A stretch of DNA of 64,000 bases from Chlorella sorokiniana. Taxonomy: Eukaryota > Chlorophyta > Trebouxiophyceae > Chlorellales > Chlorellaceae. Numbering within the stretch: position 1 is the first letter of the stretch; each line of letters opens with the position of its first letter. Positions 34,055 to 45,657 of this stretch are shown in pieces. A program made the position numbers and the translations under genes. Under the pieces are notes generated by a model. The model was not told where the DNA came from and ran no database searches. It worked only from the letters and a program-made list of their open reading frames with translations. The DNA is taken from assembly GCA_025917655.1 (NCBI GenBank), contig CP084613.1:248001-312000 (forward strand), written 5' to 3'.

Positions 34055-34704
34055 TAAGTGTGCTCTGCCATGCAGCCTTGCAATGTGCACAGTGACTTGC
34101 ACTAGCTTTCCGTCGATTTTCTCCGCGAGAGACGTTGAAACTCAACACTGCCCTTCAGGACAGTTTTTGGCACTGCTTTTTCCTTGTGATTCTTGCTCCT
34201 GCGTCCTTCATCTGTTGAGCATTAGGCTGCCCCTAGCCATGTGCATCCGCTGCACATTGGATTTTTTGTTGTTGGCAGCAGCAAATATGCCAGGCAGCTC
34301 GCCTCATGTTCTCTCCAGCTGTGGCTGAACCCCGCTTTGCACACGCCTAGCAGCAATGGCAGTGAAACACAGCACTTGCCAGTTGCAGTCAGATCGGTAG
34401 TTGGCATGCCCTCAGGATTGATTGGGGTCAATAGCGGTATAGGAAGGGTGGACGGCACTGAACACAAGTTGCGGGAGTCTGCGGCGGAGTGCCACGTCGG
34501 GTCGTGTGCTGCTGTGGCGCCAGTCATTAGCGGCGTCTCTTCTTCACGCCAGCGCTATTTCGTTTGACATTACTATCGCAAAGATCCGCCAGTCCTTTGG
34601 CTACGCCTTCCTGTCCCTGATCGCCTGAGCCTTGATCACCTCCAGCCAGGCTCGGAGTACCCCTTGGGTAGCTGGCGCAGCTGCGCCGAACGCAGCCAGC
34701 CGCC
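34055..34704 (+). other. Intergenic, no gene seen
   Basis: About 650 bases, somewhat AT-richer than the flanking genes near 34080-34270 (for example tttttccttgtgattcttgc). It presumably holds the 3' region of the membrane protein gene and the promoter of the proteasome gene. Confidence 0.4.
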
Positions 34705-37071
34705 ATGAAGTTGGATCTGTCCATGCTAGAGCCCAGAGGGGGTTCCGCTCTAGAGCCCTGCGGGCTGGAGGCAGTAGGCGTGTCTGGAGCTGCAATGGAC
34801 TGCTTTCCGCTGCCAGCGGTCAAGGATGTGAGTCGCGGCAGTCCTGCAGCGCCCCTTGATCGCAGCGGCACCGCCGCTCCTCGACGCTCCAGCCGGGAAG
34901 CCCGGCTGCGGCTCTCAGCTCTGCAGTCGTGCTGCTGCGGCAACAGCGAGCCGCTCCAGTGCTATTTCTGCTATGCCTGAATCCCCAGATACGCTCCCCA
35001 GCGCAGTCGCTGTTTGCTGTTGGCCTTCGCCCGCTGTGCGGGCACCCCGTGTCGTGTCGTCGCCAAAACAACTAACTGTTCGCCCCCTCTCCGCCTGGCC
35101 TGCCCCAGATCGACGCGTTTGAGCGGGAGGTGGTGGAGTATGTGAAGCCCAACCACGGCACCACCACCCTCGGCTTCATCTTCCAGGGCGGCGTCATCAT
35201 CGCGGTCGACTCGCGCGCATCGCAGGGCTCCTACATCTGTGAGCGGCGGCGGCGGGCCCTGCGCCCTCTGCTTGGCTGCGATTCAGGGCCGCCCTGCCCC
35301 TGCCTGCCCCGCACCATTTCGCCCTGAGGATGCCTCAAGATGGCGCCAGGGACCGCGTTGGCCCTGGTTACCCCGGCGCCGCCCGGGGCAGCGCTGGTCG
35401 CTGCCATCTGTTGCTGCCTGTGCTCGGAGTCGCCCCCCGCACGCTCAGCAGCCCTGTTCCCAACCCTCGCAACTCTGCTGGATGATGTTTCGGCCCCCAC
35501 TCTCGTTTCAGGAGGCATGCCTGCTTCATTCCTCAAACCTCCTCGCACATGCCACCACCCTGACAGCACTGCCCGTCACCCCTTTCCTCACACGCTCCTG
35601 GTGCCTCCTTTCCTCCCGCCCGCAGCCTCCCAGACGGTGAAGAAAGTGATCGAGATCAACCCCTACCTGCTGGGCACGATGGCGGGCGGCGCCGCCGACT
35701 GCCAGTTCTGGGAGCGCAACTTGGGCCGGCAGTGCAGGCTGTACGAGCTGAACAACGGCAAGCGCATCACTGTGCGCGGCGCCTCCAAGCTGCTGGCCAA
35801 CACGATGTTCTCCTATCGCGGCATGGGGCTGTCCATGGTGGGTGGCTGGGTGGTGGGGTAGGTGGAAGGCTGGCTTTGTCGGGTGGCTGGTTGTAAGGCT
35901 GCGCGGGCTCCAGCGCCGTTCGCTGAGTGGCTGGCCCAGTCGGACTGGAGGGGCTGGCGGGGTGCTTGGGTTCCCGCTCATGGCATCCCTGTCAGCCAGG
36001 CACCCAGCGCTCTTACAGCCCCCACAGCTTCAGCTCGGATGGCCCGCTTCGCGCCCAGCTGCCCCGCGCACCCCCTGCCTAGCCGGACGCCCCCTGTACC
36101 GCTCGCGTACCGCAGGGCACCATGGTGGCTGGCTGGGACGAGGCGGGGCCGGGGCTGTACTACGTCGACTCAGACGGCCAGCGCACCAGGGGCAAGCTCT
36201 TCTCAGTCGGTTCCGGCAGGTGGGGTCTGCCTGCTGATGATTTTTATGAGCGGGGATGGGGTCTAGGCAAAGGGCTGGCTAGGGATACAAGCAGAGACGG
36301 AAAGCACAGCAGGGAGGCAGAGCTGGCCAGGGAGGCAGGCAGGACAGGGAGGCAGAGCAGGGAGGCGGAGCTGGACGGCTGCTGGGGAGCCGTGAGCAGC
36401 GCGCCAGCCGCACAGTGCTCTGGCAGCAGGCTGCCGCCGCGCGATCGCCGACGTTGCGCTGCCGCTGTACTGCTGATGTACCGCAGCCTGTACGCGTATG
36501 GCGTGCTGGACGAGGGGTACCGCTGGGATCTGAGTGTGGAAGAGGCGGTGGAGCTCGGCCAGCGGTCGATCTACCACGCAACCTTCCGCGATGCAGCCTC
36601 AGGCGGCACCGTGTCGGGTGCGCGTGCTGCTTGTTTGTTTCGTCTTGTGTGCGACACAAGCCCGCGCTTGCTGCATGTGTGTCCAGGGCTTGGCACGCTG
36701 CGTTGTGCTCTGCCGCGTGTTTGCATGATTTGTGCGTGTGGGCTCGGACGGCGGGGGATGTGCACCGCGGCAAGTCCGCGCTGTTGTCACGGCCGCCACT
36801 GCTGGCCCTGGCAGGAAGCTGTGGTCCAAGCAGCTTGCGGCGCTGCCCCGCCCCGCCGCCCCAGCCCCAACATTTGCCAAATCTCCTCCAGCATGTCCCC
36901 GCTCTTCTGTATTGATCATCTCTGTTTGCGGCTAACCCCCTCCGCAGTGTATCACGTCACCAAGGATGGCTGGACCAAGGTGCGGGCGAGGACGTGGGCG
37001 AGCTGCACTTCAAGTACTACCCCGCTCCAGAGAAACACCCCTGCAACTCGGCCGACCCGCTCGCGCTGTGA
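34705..37071 (+). CDS. PSMB5: 20S proteasome subunit beta-5 (chymotrypsin-like)
   Basis: The catalytic beta-5 subunit cleaves after hydrophobic residues inside the 20S core. Exons are 34705-34827, 35109-35238, 35626-35837, 36116-36219, 36487-36617 and 36948-37071. The propeptide is about 58 residues and ends VEYVKPNHG; the mature N-terminus is [20 protein letters not shown], giving catalytic Thr1 and Asp17, and Lys33 lies in [20 protein letters not shown]. Further family blocks are [60 protein letters not shown] and [11 protein letters not shown]. The last exon slips by one base in a G run at 36984-36986; the conserved end [20 protein letters not shown] and the stop at 37069 are in the shifted frame. 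This is an essential, normally single-copy gene, so the slip is most likely a sequence error. Confidence 0.93.
36302..36376 (+). repeat. GGGAGGCAG minisatellite in a proteasome intron
   Basis: Several imperfect copies of agggaggcagagctgg and gacagggaggcagagc in the fourth intron of the beta-5 gene. Confidence 0.75.
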
Positions 37072-37709
37072 GGCAGCCGCCAGGAAGCTGCGGGCGCCAT
37101 GCAAAGCCGAGGGGAGTGTGGTCCTGCTGACCTGCTGGCGCTGCGTGGGCTGCTGCCGGCGCCCGTTGCACCGCTGCAAAGGAAGGCGAGCTGCCGGCAG
37201 GGCGCTGTCCCTTCCTGCCCAGGCTGCGAGCACTCCCGCGGCGGTGCGGTGTAACATGGGTTTTGCTATCTGTTATGCAAAGTGGGTAGGCAGACGCGTG
37301 CAAAAGCCGGCAAAGACTCAAATTCATTTCTGGGGCAAGAGGCAGAAAGGCAGTACACTGAACGGCCCAGGGCTTGAGCATGTGGTACAGATTGATGTGA
37401 TTCATCCACTGTATGGAGTCATGCTCAAAGAAAGCATTGGAGGGACATGTGGGGCATAGCAAGGCAATACATCAAGGCTTACGGAAATCAAGTTAAGGTG
37501 CTCAAGTGAAAAAATGGGCCGGGGCTTTCGGCTAAGCCAGCGCATCAAACCACCACATATACCACGAGGCTGGGACATTCAAGGCCGTGGCGGCGGCAGC
37601 CAAATGTACCACAGTCGCCGGCGGCCTTCAGCCAGCAGCCAGCAGTGGCGGCCCCAGGCAAAGGCTGGGGCCGCAAATTGGGGCCCTTCTCTTCCAACTA
37701 AGGGCGGCC
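37072..37709. other. Convergent gap between proteasome and amylase genes
   Basis: About 640 bases between converging genes; it should contain both 3' untranslated regions. No conserved coding segment is seen. Confidence 0.4.
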
Positions 37710-40700
37710 TCAGGCAGCCGTCTTCTCCCACACAACCCAGTCGTCGCCCTTCGCCGCCTTGACCCAGCCATCCTCCTCCTTCGGAGCCAGGTCGCCGATG
37801 TCGTAGCGCGGGCCCAGCTTGACGGTGACGTTGTCGTTGATGCGCGCCACATACATGTCATGCTCCGCCGCCAGGATCTCCAGCTTGGAAGAGGCGGTGA
37901 TGCCTGCGCGCTTGCGGATGGCAACCTGCAGGCATGGCAGCAAGCGATGGAGATGGAACCAGCACATCCGCGCTCCCATCCAACTGCGGGCCGCAGTGTT
38001 GTCGGAGAGCTGGTCGATGCGGCATGCAGTGCGCGCAGCGTGCAAGGCAGGCGGCGCTGTGCAGGCCCCACGCTGCCGCCTCATCAGCGACAGCGGCAGC
38101 AGCTACAGCAGCACCAGAGCCCCTCACCAGCTTGTTGATCTCTTCGGCCAGCCCCCAGTCAAAGTGGTGCTCCCAGAACAGGGTGGGGATGCCGGGGTGC
38201 CTGCAGCCAGGTGAGCACGCCGCGAAGAGTCAACAAGGGCTCTGGAAGGCACAGATGCTGGCAGGGCGAGTTGAAACGGAGCCGCAAAGTGGGCCAGCCA
38301 TGCCAGCCTGCTGCAAGCGCGTGGTCCAGAACGGCGCTGACCAGCACATGCATGCACGTACTACGAACTCAACAACGAACTCAAGAGAGGCAAAGGCTGC
38401 AAGGGGGGCTCACGTGAGAATGTAGGCGTAGCCAATCATGACCTGCTCGTTGGGGAAGGGCCAGTGCTGCGCAGCAGAAGGGGTGGCAGGACAGGGAGCA
38501 GCGATGAGCAGAGGGCAAGTGACGGGCAGCAGCAGGCAAGCAGCCGCAGGTCCATCAGCGAGGCGTGCTGCTGCCAACATGGCCATCCCTGCGCTGCCGG
38601 GAACTGACAGCCTGCTCCAGCCGGCCAGCGCTGCAATGGCATGCAGCGTGCGCCTCACCGCCTGGCTGCTGCCGGTGTCATGGTTGTCGACAAACGTGAC
38701 GGCCTTCTCGGGCCACCAGCCCAGCACGCCGGGGCCTTGCCCGCGCCGTCGCGCAGGCGATCGTACTGCACGTTCTTCACAGCCTCCTGCGGTACAAAAA
38801 GGAGAGCGGTGCAGCATGAAGTCAAGATTGAGGGGGTTGGGAGGGTTGGCATGGGGCTGGAGCCCGGCCCGCGGTGCTGGCCATTCTTTCCAACGCCGCC
38901 GCGGCTGCACGCAGCTCCCGTACGCCCCTGCTTGCCTGCAGGATGCCCTTAGTTGGGAAGTCGAAGATGGTGCAGAACTTGGACTCATCGCAGTAGTCCA
39001 CCAGCTGCTGGCGGGCTGCAGGGCGGGCAGAGAGCAAGCGCAAGCTGATGGGATCAGCCGCGGAACGAGGTTGGACATGGGCGGCGGCCGGAGCGCCGCC
39101 GCATGCGCAAGCAGTGGCCGGCGCCCAGGCTGCAGGCGACCTTGCATCCAGCGCGGCTCTGGTGCAGTCCGGGCGGTACCTTCGTCCTGGTTGTAGTCCA
39201 GATCGCCGTCGTTCCAGCGCAGATCCAGGAAGTTTTCTCCCACGCTGAAGGCCTCGCCGCCGATGGTGCGCTCAATGTACCTGCAGGCGCAGAACAGGAA
39301 GGGGCAAGATCACAACAGCAGAGGATGGTCAGTGGCCGAGCAAGGAAGAGGGGGGCGCACACATGGGCAGTGCATGGCTGCCGCCAGCAGCAAGCAGCCA
39401 CCCCTGCACACGACACGGGCCCCCTGCATCGCTCACTCTTTGACATATTTGCCGGCAAAGCCGCGCACAAAGTCAAAGCGCCAGCCCTCAAAGCCCAGGT
39501 CGGTGTGCAGCCAGTTGAGCCAGTCCACCAGCGAGTCCCGCAGGTCCTTGTTGGTGTGGTCAAGGTCTGAAAACAGAGAAAGAAAGAAAGCAAACAGTGT
39601 GGTTGGCAACCACAGCAGCAGCAGCAGCAGACAAGCCACGCCGAATGAATCTCAGCAGCGCCAACAGCCGACATGGTAGCAGGCCGGGCTGGCCGGCGCA
39701 GGTGCCCACCCGGCGCCGCATGGAAGTCGTCCCCAGTGTCGTTGGACCCCTTGCCGTTGAAGTGGGGGTCGTCTCCGGTGATGGCCCAGCGGCCCCAGTC
39801 GATGGGCTTGTTGTCGTGAGTGACCTGCAAGGGCAGGGCGGGCAGAGCCAGGCGGGCATTGGCGGCGGCGTGCTGAGCGTCATCGGGGAACAACCTCGCA
39901 TTTACCGGGGAAAGGAGGCCAAGCCTTGCCGTTCAGCGGGCACACGATGCGATGCAATGCAGAGGTGATGGGAGGCAGCCAGCCCGCATCATGAAGGGAG
40001 GCCAGGCGGTACGGGTTTTGCTGCTGCCCGCGGCGGCGGCGCTCACGTCATCGCCATACTTGTTCCACACCCCGTTCTCGTCCTGGTAGTCGGCGCAGCG
40101 GTGGTTGATCACAATGTCCGCCACGGGCCTGTAGAGGAAGGGAAGGTTGAAATTGCGCTGAGTTCAGGTTTCCCTGATGTGGTGAGAAGCATACGCTTCG
40201 TTAGCATCATCACGGCAGTGCATGCAAGCAGGGGGAAGAGCAAAGGCAGCTGGTCTTCCAAGCCAGGCCGATGCAAGCCTCGGCAAAAAGACGGAGGCAG
40301 CCACACCTGATGCCAGCCTCCAGAAGCGCGCGGTTCAGCTCAGCCAGCTCATCCTTGGAGCCGTAGGAGCTTCCCAGGTTGTACAGCTGCAACAGGAGTC
40401 GAGTGTGGGAGGGGAGGAAGTAAAGAGGCGAGAAGGGGAAGGAGCAGGGGTGGAACGCGATGGGACGGAAGCGGTTAAGACACTTCGAACCAGCAGCTTG
40501 CAGGTGCCAAAAGGGGGCGGCATGCAGCGTTTTGGCATGGTCAGCCCCCAACGGCAAGCTAGACGGCTGCCCACCTGGCCTGGCAGGTAGCCTTGGGGTG
40601 CAACCGACTGGCTGGGGGGCAGCCACAGGTGGGTGATGCCGGCGGCCTGGCAATTTGTTGTTGGGGAGGAGGGGGACATGTCAGTGCATGGACAAGCAGG

Positions 40701-41362
40701 CAGGACCATACACAGAAAAAACTGCAGATGCTTCAAAAGCCTACATCCAGCCCCAGCTCGCAACAAGGAGCAGGGGAAGAGCACAGCTGTGGCACGCGTG
40801 CCGTTGCAGCTTCTGCTGCCGCTTCTGCTGGCAGCTGAGCGGCGGCAGCGGGAGCCCACCCACCTTGAGTTCCGGGATCTTCTCGCGCACGATTTTGTAC
40901 CAGTTGCCGGCCTTGCAGCTGTCCCACCCGAAACCTACGGACAAGGGAAACATCACGGAGGAGGGTTTGCTGCAGGTCGCCAGCTGGCACACGCCGCTGC
41001 TGGGCACGCAAGGCGTCTGACGCGTGCTGACACCGGTGCCGCAGACCACAAGCCCCAAAACAGCCTTGCTCAAACATTATCAGGCTGCAGGCACCTTGAA
41101 AGAGGAGAGTTTCTGCAATGGGGACGTGTGGCGGGCGCTCCACCTCAGTGTTGCTGCGTGCCGGCGTGGCGGTGAGCTCAGCCTCCGCCGCTGCCCTGAC
41201 CATGCCTGCACCCCGCGCTCGCTGCTGCCTCTTCCGCTGCTGCTGATCGGGGGTCGTCAGGTGCAAGCGGGCGAATTTGTGGCCGGTGTTCGTGCCCACG
41301 CAGGGCGCAAGACCGCGGTGGGACCCGAAGCCCAGCACAGGAGTTGAAAAGGTTGTCTGCAT
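37710..41362 (-). CDS. Alpha-amylase (GH13), plastid-type, copy 1
   Basis: Hydrolyses internal alpha-1,4 bonds of starch. The start at 41362 gives a leader MQTTFSTPVLGFGSHRGLAP rich in Ser, Thr and basic residues, typical of a plastid transit peptide. Thirteen or so exons follow the plant amylase order: [94 protein letters not shown], the nucleophile region [17 protein letters not shown], the acid/base region [40 protein letters not shown], the third carboxylate in [40 protein letters not shown] and the C-terminal sheet domain [20 protein letters not shown]. One single-base slip lies in a G run at 38731-38734. Copy 2 lies just upstream in the same orientation. Confidence 0.92.
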
Positions 41363-41889
41363 TGCGGTGATCGTCGATTACAATAGCAAGTGGACTGCCG
41401 ACGCGTGGGGAATAAGAACCGAAGCCCGCCTGGAGATGCCAGGTAGGCAGCTTCCATTGCAGAAGGAGAGAGCAGCCGTAGCGAAGGCAGTATACAGGGC
41501 TTGGACGGGCCACAGGGCCGGTATTGGCGAGGATCCCAACGCTGAAACCGCCATGGCAGTGTGGGTCAAGGGGCATGGCAGTGCTGCAGGAGCCGCCGCC
41601 TGGGCGCTGCTCATGTGTGAGCAAACTCAAGTCTACCACAGCTCACAGCACAACCAGCGTCTCAAACAAAAGGAGGCCTGAGGCTTCTGTGGCAATAAAC
41701 AGACGGTTCAAAAAATGTGCCAGCATGGAACCCGGCACATCAGCGCCTCTGAACAAAATCAGCGGAAGGCACGGGAAATCAGCGGGCAGTCGGCCTTGCG
41801 CCGCCGCCGCCGCTGGGTGCCCTTGGCCGTGAAAACCAGGGGTGCTGAGCCGGTGAACCTGGATCGCTGGGAACTGCTGCAGAACCCCG
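41363..41889 (-). promoter_or_regulatory. Gap between the tandem amylases, promoter of copy 1
   Basis: This 527-base gap holds the 3' region of amylase copy 2 and the promoter of copy 1. No conserved coding segment. The plus strand carries caataaacagac near 41692, but no clear promoter element is recognisable. Confidence 0.45.
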
Positions 41890-44800
41890 TCAGCTGCTCG
41901 CCTGATCCCACACGGCAAAGTCCTGGCCCGACGCCGCCAGCTTCCAACCCTGGCTCTCTTGGGGCACCAGGCCACCCATGTCGTAGCGCGGGCCCAGCTT
42001 CAGCATCACGTTGCCGTTGATGCGCGCCACATACATGTCATGCTCCGCCGCCAGGATCTCCAGCTTGGAAGAGGCGGTGATGCCCGCGCGCTTGCGGATG
42101 GCCACCTGCCACAACAACAAGAGGAGGCAGGCAGCAGTGCTGGCAGTGCACATGCGCACTCCCGGGGGCCCTGGCTGGTGTGCCACTTTCACGTGTGCAG
42201 GTGCGCGGAGGAACTGAGAGATGGGTGTGCGCAGCCCATGTTGGAACCCTGTGCAGCAGCAGCAGCGCCCCTCACCAGCTGGTTGATCTCCTCGGCTAGC
42301 CCCCAGTCAAAGTGGTGCTCCCAGAACAGGCACGGAATGCCGGGGTGCCTGCAGCCAGGGAGCACGTCACTATCAACCAACCAGCCTCCCGCAGGCACCT
42401 GAGCACGGGCTGCTGCAAAGTGCCGCACCGTGCCGAGGTCAGGGTCGGCGGCGCTGGCGGCAACCTATGCACAGCACCAAGCAGCACAGCTGGACGCACG
42501 CTTGGAAGGGCGGCAGCTCACGTGAGGATGTAGGCGTAGCCTTGCATTACCTGGTCGCGTGGGAAGGGCCAGTGCTGCACGTATGGGGCAGCCAGAGACA
42601 GAGCGTCAGTTCTCGGGGATCAGCCAGGAACAGAGTGTCGCTCCCTTGGGGGTCAGCAGGCGGCGGCACCGCAGGAGCCCCACGGCAGGGGCTGCCAGTC
42701 GCACCGCCTGGCTGCTGCCGGTGTCATGGTTGTCCACAAAAGTGACGGCCATCTCGGGCCACCAGCCCAGCAGCCCGGGGGCCTTACCGCGCCCATCTCG
42801 CAGGCGATCGTACTGCACATTCTTCACAGCCTCCTGCAACATACTTTCAACAGCCCTTCAAATGACACATGCATGCAGAATGCGGGTGGCAGAGGGTCCC
42901 AGGCAGCGGTAGGCAGGCACCGCCGTGCAGAAGCTGTGGAAACACAGCCAACCACCCACACGGTGGTTGCCGTGACACCAACAAAGCATGGGACCTCAGC
43001 TCGCCTGCAGGATCCCCTTGGTAGGGAAGTCAAACATGGTACAGTGCTGGGACCCTTTGATGTAGTCAACGAGCTTCTGACGAGCTGCACGCAGCACAGA
43101 GCCCCCAAATGTACCACGAGGTAAGCGGGCAAGCAGCGAGGGAAGAGGCGGCGGCGGGCCGCGAAGAAAGGAGGGTTGCAGCGGCGGCGGCAGCGGTCAC
43201 GAAGAAAGGAGGGTTGCGGCAGCGGCAGCAGTACGGGGCAGCACCTTCATCCTGGTTGTGGTCCAGGTCGGCGCCATTCCAATGCAGGTCCACAAAGTTT
43301 TCCCCCACGCAGAAGACGTCGGCGCCCACGCTGCGCTCGATGTACCTGCGGGACAGCCAGCCGGGTGCCTTGGACGCCGCACGAGCTGCAAACCGCGCAG
43401 ACAGTTGACGTGCTGTGCCCGCATCCGCCGTCCTCTGCATCTAGGAAGCGCGCAGGCTGATCGCTCCCTGCTCCCACCTCACCACCACGCCCTCCGCCCA
43501 CACACCCAACTGCCACGCCACACCACCGACGGACTGACGTAAGAGTATCCCTGTGTTGCTCACTCCTTGACGTAATTGGCAGCGTAGCCACGCACAAAGT
43601 CAAAGCGCCAGCCCTCGAAGCCCAGGTCAGTGTGCAGCCAGTTGAGCCAGTCCACCAGCGAGTCCCGCAGGTCCTTGTTGGTGTGGTCAAGGTCTGCAAG
43701 GGCCGCATGTCACCTCTTTCGTCATGCAAAAGAGTCAAAGGAGAGAGTGGGCAGGGATGGGTGCATGGCTTGGATGGCGGGACGCCAGATGCCGGTGAAC
43801 TGACAAGCAGGTGGGGGCCAAGGGGCGCTGCACACACGATCTGGCGCTGGCACAGCGGCCCCTGGCTGCAATGCCCTTGGCTTTTGCGGGGCTGCTGCTG
43901 CTCTTGGCAGGCCGCCCGGCAGCCCACCGGGCGCCGCCGCGTAGTCGTCGCCGCTGTCCTTGTTGCCCTCGCCGCCAAAGACTGGGTCGTCGCTGGTGAT
44001 GGCCCACTGGCCCCAGTTGATGGGCTTGCCGCGGTGGGTGGCCTGCGTGGCGGCGGGGGAGAGCTCAGGACCGTCCGCCAGACCGCTTACAACTCTGCCC
44101 TCGCAAAACTGAAGTGAGGCTGGGGCCAGTCTCGCCCATCAATCTGGGAAGCAAGAGCCCTCCGCCCTCTGGGGCGTAGCAGACAGCAACGGCATAGCTG
44201 CACACATGCAGATCACGCCAATGAGTGTGCGTCAATGCGGGCGGCAGGGGGCCAAAAGTGGGCGGTGCGGCTGCTGCCCGCAGCGGCGGCGCTCACATCG
44301 TCGCCGTAGCGGTTCCACACCCCGTTCTCGTCCTGGTAGTCGGCGCAGCGGTGGTTGATCACAATGTCCGCCACGGGCCTGTGCGGGAACAGTCAAACGC
44401 GGGGCCGGGCATCAAGAGGTGCCGGGCCTGCCAGCGGCGACCATCGGCGCAGGCCTGCAGCGGAGCGATGCACAAGCCGCAGGCAGGCGGGAAGTGTTGA
44501 GCCGTTGCACCTGATGCCGGCCTGCAGCAGCCCACAGTTCAGCTCCTCGAGCTCTTCCCGGCTGCCGTAGGCGCTGTTGAGGTTGTACAACTGCGGTACA
44601 CCAAGGTAACACAAGCGTCACGTGCCCGGCCCGCCCGGCAGGGTGGTTGAAGAGCCAGCGGGGATGCCGGTTGCCTGAAGTACCAGCAAGAGCTGTGCAG
44701 CTGTAGCTGGCATTACGGGAAGAAGGCAGGCTGCCCACCTGGCCCGGCAGGTAGCCCTGCGGCGAGACCGACTGGCTGGGCGGCGGCAGCCAGATGTGCG

Positions 44801-45486
44801 TGATTCCGGCGGCCTGGCGCGAGAGTCAGGGCCAACATGTGCTCATCAAGAAGGGAGATGCAGCGAGGCCCGCACAGCAAATACGAGGCGCCAAAGCAAG
44901 ACCACCTGCAGCGTCAAGCATTGCTCACGATTCAGCGCGTGGCAGCCACCTGGAGATCTGGAATCTTGGCCTGCACTACCTTCCACCAGTGACCCTCCTT
45001 GCAGCTGTCCCAGCCAAACCCTGCAGCATGCTAACTTGGGGGAGGCAGTTTGCTTTGAAAAAACCTACCATACACGGACATCGCCGCCGCAACGAGTGGA
45101 AGGCAGAACCACACAATCAGTCGCAATGGCAGTTGCGATGGGCAAAGCAAGGACAGCGACCCATGCCCTTCTGTATCTTCCTTTCATGGCACACCTTCCA
45201 TGCAGATCGTCTCAGCCACAGGGATGCGGGGCGGGCGGCCCGTCGCTGCTATGTTGTCAGCGGACGCTGCCGGGACGTCAGCCGTTGCCGCCACTGTAGA
45301 CCTGGCGAGCCTTGCATTCTGCAGTGCCGAGCTGTTTTTAAGCTGCTCCACAAGTCCGGCTGGGTGCAGTGGCGCACGTTTAGGCGCCCTTCCGCCCGCC
45401 GCGAAAGGAACGGACGGCTTCGCTCCAAGGCCAGGCGCTGTTTGAACCAGTCTGCTGTGCATCATAAATATTATGGACAGGTGCAA
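41890..45486 (-). CDS. Alpha-amylase (GH13), plastid-type, copy 2
   Basis: Tandem paralogue of the preceding amylase with matching exon boundaries. The start at 45486 ([20 protein letters not shown]) gives a different leader, also with organelle-targeting character, before [20 protein letters not shown]. The catalytic regions are intact: [17 protein letters not shown] (nucleophile Asp), [20 protein letters not shown] (acid/base Glu) and [20 protein letters not shown] (third Asp). The C-terminal domain [20 protein letters not shown] is nearly identical to copy 1, then diverges to an end in [10 protein letters not shown] see no frame slips. Two plastid amylases with different leaders could serve different compartments, times or substrates; that is inference. 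The start lies 171 bases from the divergent TPR gene. Confidence 0.92.
43162..43238 (-). repeat. Thirty-eight-base tandem duplication in an amylase intron
   Basis: On the plus strand gaagaaaggagggttgc starts at 43163 and again at 43201, each followed by a GCGGCGGCAG-like run. It lies in an intron of amylase copy 2. Confidence 0.8.
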
Positions 45487-45657
45487 TGATCCCAGCGAAA
45501 CAATACCATGATGGAACGCATTTGCATTTAGTCCCCTTGTGGCAGGATGTCAGCGTGGCCGACTTTTTGACCGTGCATTTGCAGCAGACCCATATAACCT
45601 TAATTATCCTAACGATAAATCGATACTGCGAATCGAGACCGCGGCTCGTTTGGCAGA
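45487..45657. promoter_or_regulatory. Compact divergent promoter, amylase copy 2 and TPR gene
   Basis: Only 171 bases separate two divergent start codons. The stretch is clearly AT-richer than its surroundings and includes ccatataaccttaattatcc (about 45590-45609), which holds a TATA-like core, and aacgataaatcgatactgcg. Both transcripts must start within it or inside the neighbouring frames. Shared regulation is possible but unproven. Confidence 0.6.
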
